Of a DNA stretch of 64,000 nt, positions 55,901 through 64,000 are shown in pieces (positions within the stretch are counted from its first letter, which is position 1; every line of letters starts with the position of its first letter). The notes under the pieces are model-generated. The model saw nothing but the letters and a program-made list of their open reading frames with translations. It had not been told where the DNA came from and did no database searches. The DNA lies in the NCBI RefSeq assembly GCF_052324685.1, contig NC_135225.1, positions 8,232,915-8,296,914 on the forward strand, read 5' to 3'. A program made the position numbers and the translations under genes. Source of the DNA: Brachyhypopomus gauderio (lineage: Eukaryota; Chordata; Actinopteri; Gymnotiformes; Hypopomidae).

Positions 55901-57500
55901 TATCAGTACCCATCAAATCTCACTAAACACTGTTGGAGACCTTTCTTGATTCAGCTCCACTTCTTGTTATTGCCTGCTTAAGGCTGTTTACTTTACTCTT
56001 AATTGCATTCTCAATATAAGTTGTGCATTTGCTCATTACACTGGAATTTACACAGTTTTGGATAGTGGAATGGTAACACAATTACTATCGCTGTTGGTGG
56101 AAAACCATCAGCAGATTTGAAGAAGTGCTTTGTTTAGTCTCTGTCTACTAAGGGGAAGGAGAACATTTGTTATTTTTAACAAAGAGCAGAAAATCATTTG
56201 TCGAGTACCAGCTTCTAGTTGTTACATGTTATACCATGTTTTACCATTCCAATAATGCTGTCAGTCTTGATAGATTCTGACAGTTAATTCTGACTGTTAC
56301 AAATAATATGATTTTTTGTGTTAAATGGTTTAATCTCAAAATAAATTGATTTCTAAACTTCATCACCACTGGAGCACTGGTCAGAAGGACACCAGCAGAA
56401 TTAGCCAGAAACTTCACAGAGGCAGTTGCTCAACAGCAGTTGCTCAACACCACAAACCGACATCCTTAAAAACAAACACAGAGCTGAATCAGCATCTCAG
56501 AGAAAGTATAAATAAAACACTGTGTTCACAAAGCTGAAATCTTATGCCAGTATCACTGTTCATAAACCATTTATATCCAAGGCCATTGTACAAAGTCAGG
56601 TAGCCCGGTGTAAAGAAACATTGACCCTGAGTAATAAAGGCAAGAATGTTTTTCATTCATTTTTTCAGAGACATTTATGTTTAGAGAAAAATTGGTGCAT
56701 TCGAAATGTTTGTTGCTCTCTGTTAAGCATGGCAGTAGATCCATAACAGTATGAGAATGGTTATGTGAACAACATGAAGGAAAACTCATTTGATCACTTT
56801 GCAGAGCAGATCCTTGAATCTTTATTGAAAGTTCTCCATCAAAGAAGATTTCTGTTCTTGGGGAAACGTCTACTGATCCACTAGATTCACTTCAGGACTT
56901 GTATGACAGTATTCCAGAAATGAATAAAAAGAACGATTCTGAAAACATTGGGAATCCGTTCCTTGTCTCACATTCCTAATTTTAATACATTCCTTTGGCA
57001 TTATTTTGTGCTGTCATTCCAGATTCACCTTTTCTAATATAAATATTTTTCAATTTATTTCCAAAAATGTTACTTTATTCAACATTGTATTCGCTTGCAT
57101 GTATGTTTCATGTGACTATAAAGTTATTAAGCCCTTGTTGTGTCTCCAAAGGCACTGAAGCTCTACCTTGAGAGTCTCTGAGGCTGTTTGCTAGAGAAGC
57201 TCATGCCACCTTTAATGGAGAAGATGGAAACCAGGTAGGCTGTAGACAGACAGAGGCTACCCACCTGGTCTCTTTAAATTCCTCAACCTCCATGATGTCA
57301 TCACTTTAGCAAACATGTTCTTGTACAGTCGCCCTGAGAACATAAAATATAAAACCTTCCCCACTGTCCAGAGACGATGTTAAGGCAAATTCATTTATGA
57401 TTATGATTACGGAACAAATGGCTCACCAGTTGATAGCTCCCCAATTCAGCATAGTTGTGGAGAAAGTTCAAACAAATCTCGGATTGTTTCCCGAAGTTCG
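53000..57500. other. gene-free stretch with candidate conserved regulatory blocks
   Basis: Blocks of unusually balanced, complex sequence at about 53350-53700, 54110-54700, 55000-55500 and 57120-57400 stand out from AT-rich surroundings. They contain homeodomain-type words (TAATTGATGG near 54238, AATTAGC near 53494) and E-boxes (CACCTGGT near 57261). Several open frames of 60-173 codons cross them on both strands, which reflects base composition, since none shows a recognisable domain or splice structure. Conservation is only inferred. Confidence 0.3.
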
Positions 57501-60500
57501 TGAAGCTGAATAGCTTTGTAGAATGATATTTGAGCTCTTAGTCATGTCAGCATGGAATGCTTGAAAATGCACCCTGAAGACACTCTGTCCTGCTCAGTGA
57601 GAGAGGGAGAACTACACAGAGTTACTATGAGTTTGATTTGACTCCACACAGATCTCAGGGGGTCTTTGAAGGTCAAGGGATGCTTTCATAGGAACATGGA
57701 GAAAACGAAGCCTCGGGAGACAGCAGTCTGATGAGACTAGATGATATCACAGACTTTGTGTAAGGCATTATACAATAATGATTGTAATGAAATACTGAAA
57801 GGACAAATCTACATGTCACTGTTGGATAGAAAGCTATAAAACAAAAAGGGGTTATGAATATTGCTACTTGTATTATTTGCTTTGAGGTTTTAAAGAGAGA
57901 AGCATTTCCTGTAGCCAAGCCAGCTGGTAACAATTTCAAGACATATTAAAGCAAGTCTTTGCCAAAGAGCTTCCCTTTGGGATATATTCAGGAGACTATG
58001 CAAACCAATAATGTAATTATGATCCAGTTTAGCTAGAATCAGTAGGTTTTGTTTTATTTATATAAGACACAGTTTAAAAGCAAAAATCTATGTTGATTTT
58101 AGTTTAGATTATTTTAATAGTGTTCAGTGAAATGGTTTTTTATTGGCAATACTCAGTGGCTAACACCATCCTTTGGCATGCACTGCATTTTCTACATAAT
58201 CTCATAACATTGTATCATTCACATCATGATCTATTACACAAACATGTCAACATGAAAACAGAACGGTTCAAGTGGTTCTTTGCTAAAACCCAATGATCAG
58301 GCCAAGCATGAACCATATCCAAGATCTAAACATTGGTCCTGTTACTAAATTGCATGTGGTACCCATTTTAACCCATGCTAAATGCTATAGTAAACATGCC
58401 CTGTAGTTACATTATGAGCCCATGCTTAGAAAGATTACAGAGAAATCGAGTCTTATTGATGGTTAAAATACAGCAATGGTCCTTGTTCAAGATCAGTCGG
58501 AGGCATTTAAATGTAGACAGCATTTACAGTCAGTCACATTATAGTGCAGACATAGTTGTTGTTTGCATTAGTTTCAGGTGAAGAAGCTTGTGGAAACAGT
58601 GTGGAGTTGGGTGTGTGTGGAGTGTTTCTTACCTTAACGAGGACCACATTTGACCTTGGTTGTATGTTTTTCTATGTCTGTCATGTCGTATTATAGACTG
58701 AGAGATATTCATAGTGTAGTGGTGCAGGGATTTGAGGGAGGTCGGTAGTAAGGTACAGTTTCACTGTTGTATGATGAACTCTTGTCTGTACCTCTGGAAC
58801 TCAGGATATTTGGGTACTTGATAAAAGCACTCAATATCATATTCATATTCACATGCATGCTCAGGCGCGCACACGTGTGTGTGTGTACGTTCTTTGAAGA
58901 ATCACTCACATTTTCACTCCAACATTAATTACATTGTTTTCTAAAAATACACTAGTCTGTAAAATAACATTCTACTTTGAATGGATCTTTCTGATTATTT
59001 CTTTCAGACTGTAGCTTTTAGACACTAACTCTGGGCATTTTCATTTTGTGCCTTTTAAACAAAGGAAGACATATCCCACTTTTCCTGTTTTATTGTTTGA
59101 TTTATTTATTACAATAAATAAGCCCAGTGTATGCTTCCATTTAATTTGACATAAAATGCAAAACAAAGGAGACCCGACACATGGCTGGAGAGTCTGGAGC
59201 GATAAGCTGCCTTGTTTCTCTGGTATTGTATGTGGTTTTTGTAGACATGTAATTAGGGTTTCTGGGGTCTGGAACCAGACTATCCAAAGGACAATGGCTT
59301 TGAACCATATACAGCCTGGAGATGTGAACCCTCTCTTCCCTTACCCGATCTCGCGCAAGGACGTCCAGCGTAGTGCAAAAGAGAAATGACATACAATTAG
59401 AGAATGGATAGTTTAGGTCAACCACTTGTTTTGACCAGCGACTGCTGCACCTGGCACAAATGCAGTGTCTTACCTCAGAAAACAGTCCACAGTAATTCTC
59501 TCTAAAAATGGGGGTGGGGTGTTTACAAAAAGCCTTTGCTGTTATGTCATGCTGCATCGAATATCGTGACAACACAGGCATGGCTATCGTTTAATTCAGC
59601 CTTGAAACACTACTGAGATGTTAAAAACATTAAAGATGTATGTGTTTTCTTCTCATATTTTTGTATAACCTCCATATTGTTTTACTTTTGATTATGATTT
59701 ACACTACAGAAAGGAATATGGCCTTGTGTCTCTTTAAAAAAATAGTGATAAATGTAGAGATATCATAGCCAATTGCAGAATCATCATATTTGGATTCCAG
59801 TGCTGAGTTGTTGGAAGGAAAGCACCACTTCTCTGTTCTCAGCATGCTGTTCTGTACCGCTGACCCCGAAGAGTGTATGCCTAAACTTTACTCTAATCAT
59901 GTAAAAGCAAAGTAAATATTCAGGGGACACCTACATGGCAGTAAACAGCCCTGCTTTGTGTTAAGGGATGTTAATAAAAATGTCATCTTATGAGGGGCTC
60001 TATTGCCTTTAAATCAATTGGTTTTGTCGCGTCCTTCAGGGCTCAGGTTTGGTGCAGGGCAGACTGCTTCAATTACTGTGATGGAACCCATGTGGCCACT
60101 ATCAGCTCTGCCATCTTCCCCCCGTGGCCTCTAAGAAGACTGGCTCCTCTCCATAATAAGCAGGGAGCGAACACTCTCCCTCTCAGGCTGTAATATCAGC
60201 CCACACCTCTGCACTACACCTTCATGTTGACCCACATTAAAGCCAAGTGCCGAGTTCAAAAGCACATGGCACGATTATAATGCTGATATGGTTTTTTGTC
60301 CCTATAATGCCATTACAACTGATAAAACATTTAAAATGCTCAAAAACATCATTTCGATTTTGTTTACATTTACACCATCTCCAGCACACCTTTGTATGTC
60401 ATGAATACTAATCAATAAGTAAATTTTGATTACCATGGCTTTTGTAATTCATATTTTGTTTTTAAGCACATAGTTACTGAGCATAAGTGTGGTTGAAGAA

Positions 60501-60666
60501 ACCACCCTACCCAAATAAATGAATGTTTTATAAAGATGCTGAAATATTGCTGGTGAATCGGATCACAGCTCCAAATCACTTATTGTCTGTGGGAGTGCAA
60601 GCGCCTGTCAGACTGGAGAGCGTAGTCTCTGGGAAGCCCTCAGACCCCTGGCAGGAGCAGGAGGTG

Positions 60667-60709
<43 letters not shown>

Positions 60710-63700
60710 GCTCGGGGAGACTCTGGCTCCACGGGTCGCCGCTGCTGCACTGCCCCTGTGGCCCACCAATCTCCAGGCGCTCTGGGTCGTGGCACCAGTC
60801 CAATTAAAGTGTGAAGTCCTCAGGGAGCACACAGCTCTGCTGCCCTGCCATCGTGTGCAGGTTAGGGGAATTCGCCCTAGGACACATCTCTCCATCCCTT
60901 AGTCAGAGAAATGTCTATACTGAACATGCAAAATGTTCTGACAACAGACTGCCAATCATATTTAGTGACAACAAATTTTAATATGTTCAAGCAACTGTGC
61001 GGAAGTTTCAAATATCTAAATACTTAGTACGAATTTAAAAATTTTGTGTTTTGTACTAAATATTTAAATAATACATGTTAAAAAATGTTTCACTTCTGAA
61101 CAAGTTGAAAAGTAATACACTTCTTTGTGAACTTAAAAAGAAACCAGTCCTCATCTATGACTTTTGGAGAGGGCGCACATATTTATTTCATAAGGATGAA
61201 AGGGCGAAATTCATGAAATCTGATCTTTCTGTTGCAGGCACCATTTCATGCTGGAACTGCATGATCTTGACTATAATTCAGAGCCATGGATGGGACTTTG
61301 ACACGCAAACAAAAAATCTTTCTAAAGTAAATGTTTCTGCTCAAAACCAACTGTGATTTGGAATAGCATTATCAAAGCCAACTGTGCTCCACGGCCCTGA
61401 CAACTTGGAGATTCATGTTTTGCTGTGCACCCTGAGTAGCTCAACCGGCATGGCCTTTCCTTAACAAAACTAACGAACATTAATGCTCTGAACAAACCAT
61501 ACACAATGCTAATCAGAGTGCACTCTTTCAACCAACATATTCACTGATTGTGCTCTGGATCAAAGCTGCCAATTACACTTAGCAGCAAAGATCATAATTA
61601 AAATCAAATATGTAATCAAAGCCAAAGACACTGAGTCTGCAGCAGTTACTCAGAAGGTTTACAGCATGTTTGATGTGGATGTATCCCAGAGATCAGCAGT
61701 GAAGAAAAGGACTAGATGTCTTATTGCATTTGTTTCATGTTGCTAAGACAACAGAGATAAGAATGCTGAAAGATGTAATATGACAGTTTAAAAGAAGGCA
61801 GCGTTGACTTAACCCATAGTCAGATTTTTTTCCATTCCATCGCAATAAAGTTAAGAGGATCTTGTAAAATAAAGAGTAAGTTCTCATATTTTGACCCTGT
61901 TTAAATCTGTGTAAACGTTGGAGCCAAACACATATGCAACACCTTGAAAAGATATTATACTGTGCTATATTATGTTATTTCATGGAAACTAATCCATATA
62001 TCAATGGGAAATGACTGACACACCTTATTTCATCTGGTCTGCTGCAGAATTATTATTATGCAGATTATTCAACAAAAAAAATGATTTGAAAAATCATTTC
62101 AAAGTGCGATTGGACCTGACAGAAGCAAATAATGCACAAATGGTTACTAAAATACCCCATGAATCTTCAATCAGGTTTCTATAATAATAATGATAAATAA
62201 AAAGCTGAATGATAAATTATTATTATAGTTTTTATGGTTATGGTTCTTGTGTTTTTAGCTAAACTGACTAATTTGCTATCCTTTTATGAAGCAGTTGAGT
62301 TTTTTTCAGCTCTTAATAGACTTGTTTATTCACTAATCTGACAGGCCAGTGTCATGAACTGACAATCATTCACTGAACTCTTAAAGTGTTCTGTCCCTAT
62401 CTTTCCTCACTGCATAGCCCTGTTACTTTCTTGGCAAGAAATGCTACTGTAATACTCAGCAGGGTTATCCATCACTCCCCTCCCTCCCCTCTCCCAAAGC
62501 AGCACTGCGGCCTGACTGTCTTTAACCCAGCTGATAACACTTTAGCCTTCTCATAAAGTGTAGGCCTCTTTTAAGTGATCCATTAACATCCTGTCCCCAA
62601 GAGTCTGCCTCTGTCTACTGAAACAAACCAGGAAACCTTGAAGGAAAACAGGATGGCAGACAAGCTCCGAGATCAAAGACCCCCTTCGATTGGGTTGCTC
62701 GTTCCCCAGACATCTCCAGTCTTCCTCCCCAATGTTTTCAATTAGGGCCTCGGAGAATGTTTCAAATTGTAACCTTATCAATTAGTCCGCAATCCCTGTG
62801 TTTGCTTCTAATGGCCCTAACTTAGCAGTAAAGATTTAGTACCTGAGAGGGTGATATCAGTACAGGAAAGAGAGGTCTTCACATCAAGGAGATTTACTGC
62901 TGTCTGCCCTGCAGGTCTGTGCCCTGTGCTGCAGGCTCTGCTCTACGTTTGGCCTGCTGTATCCAATTGATTTTGACTCTCCTTTGGAGCTCCCAGCATA
63001 CTGAGATTTATGACAAAAAGAGGCATAACAAGACTGAAAAATGGTGCTTTGTTGTGTTTTCCTTTGGGTGCATTTGCATAAGTACAATTGAAAAGTTTCT
63101 TTAGGCAGTTTCTCATTCACATTTGAATTACACGAACAGTGTGTCACTGCATTCTGTAATGTAGCTGTCAAGTTACGGCAGTATCACTGATAACCTTTGG
63201 TCACTATGAACAAAAGGAAAAGAGTTGATCAAAAAGCATCTTGTTTGTGTTAGCTTTAACTACCAATCCCTTCCAAAGAAAAAGCTCAGCTCAACTTATC
63301 CTAACTGCAGAAACACTTCCAAGATCATGCCATTATAATACATCTCATTTATATAAGTCAGTGTGTGTTTATGTGTGTGTGTGTGTTTGTGGTACTCACT
63401 GCCATACTCATGGTGAGTTCAGTGTCCCACAGGGGGTCCGGAGGTGCCCCTGCTGGTATTGCTGTGCCTGGCCTAGTGACGGCGCTTGGGGGGAAGGGGG
63501 GGGGGGGGGGTGCCGGGTTGGGCCAGAGGGGTCAGGGGGCTCCAGCTGGCAGGCAGGGGCCTCAGTGGGACCTGGAGACAGGCCTTTCAGACGCCAGCGT
63601 GGGGGAGACGCTTGCACCTGAGTGAACGCCGGCCATGTGTCTCACCCCGAGCTGCCTCTGGCCTCGGCCTCCGCACCTCCACCACAGGGAGGCCTGAAGG

Positions 63701-64000
63701 AGCCCCCAGACAAGGGTGGAAATATAGAGTGGAGGCTCGCTTTGACTTATCGCTGTGCTTTTAGTGATATTCTGCCTACACGCCTTCATGACAGACAAAC
63801 AGTGAGCTCCATTATTAACTGTAGGTTAAATATTCAAAGGCTAAGAACCACTAGGCTTTGATGGGTGTCATGATAATTAAGCACATACTCTGACCCTTAA
63901 AAATCACATGGTCATCAATCATTCACTTATTCAGGTAATCCACAATTAATTAGCCATATAATGCATAGCATAATTACAGACATCATTTAATTATTAACTA
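57500..64000. other. gene-free right end with further candidate regulatory blocks
   Basis: No exon was recognised. Complex blocks lie at about 59150-59400, 60000-60240, 60590-60900, 62460-63000 and 63400-63760. The block near 62730-62790 carries two CAATTAG homeodomain words. G-rich sequence at 63489-63550 gives long artificial frames. The interval could be a regulatory flank of the homeobox gene or of a gene beyond the edge. Confidence 0.3.
60670..60708. repeat. (AG)n microsatellite
   Basis: About 19 uninterrupted AG units inside a GC-rich block. Confidence 0.95.

Noticed and set aside
63241..63861. Overlapping long frames on both strands
   Set aside because: They arise from G-rich and CA/TG-rich sequence; frames encode Gly/Pro runs with no family resemblance.

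Overview
This is vertebrate nuclear DNA, almost certainly from a teleost fish and probably an otophysan (characin, catfish or knifefish relative). The genes have many short exons with GT-AG introns. One gene is an msx3-type homeobox gene, which fish retain and humans have lost. The repeats (a tRNA-derived SINE, Tc1, hAT, piggyBac, LTR and LINE remnants) are of fish type. No species can be named from the sequence alone. Nothing prokaryotic, no CRISPR array and no operon was seen.

Six genes were modelled by joining exons whose splice phases all agree. From left to right: (1) cfap43, minus strand, 5' half only (19 exons, about 835 codons), running off the left edge. (2) erlin1, plus strand, complete (11 exons, 344 aa). 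(3) spef1/CLAMP, minus strand, complete (7 exons, 228 aa), with a 5.5 kb last intron packed with transposon remnants. (4) adam8, minus strand, complete (24 exons, 828 aa). (5) znf511, plus strand, complete (6 exons, 278 aa), divergent from adam8 across 606 bp. (6) msx3-like homeobox gene, minus strand, complete (2 exons, 274 aa). From 46.2 to 64 kb no gene was found. That stretch is the upstream flank of the homeobox gene, with microsatellites and several blocks that look like candidate regulatory DNA.

The genes do not form a pathway, but two of the six (cfap43 and spef1) build motile cilia, and each has a match to the RFX X-box just upstream of its start. The adam8-znf511-msx3 neighbourhood resembles the mammalian region that carries ADAM8, ZNF511 and (in mouse) Msx3. 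A spef1 gene beside an ADAM gene recalls the human SPEF1-ADAM33 neighbourhood.

Mobile DNA is concentrated in introns. One LTR family is present three times: a copy split by a nested hAT element with a perfect 8-bp duplication, a short two-LTR element, and a solo LTR with a perfect 5-bp duplication. There is also a piggyBac-type element between two TTAA sites, a Tc1 remnant, a broken LINE and a SINE lying about 20 bp from a splice donor. No unmistakably new biological system was found. The best leads are the paired X-boxes, a GC-AG intron in spef1, an adam8 prodomain without its switch cysteine but with a furin-like site, a frameshifted basic ORF in a cfap43 intron, and the short LTR element with an acidic proline/serine/tyrosine repeat.
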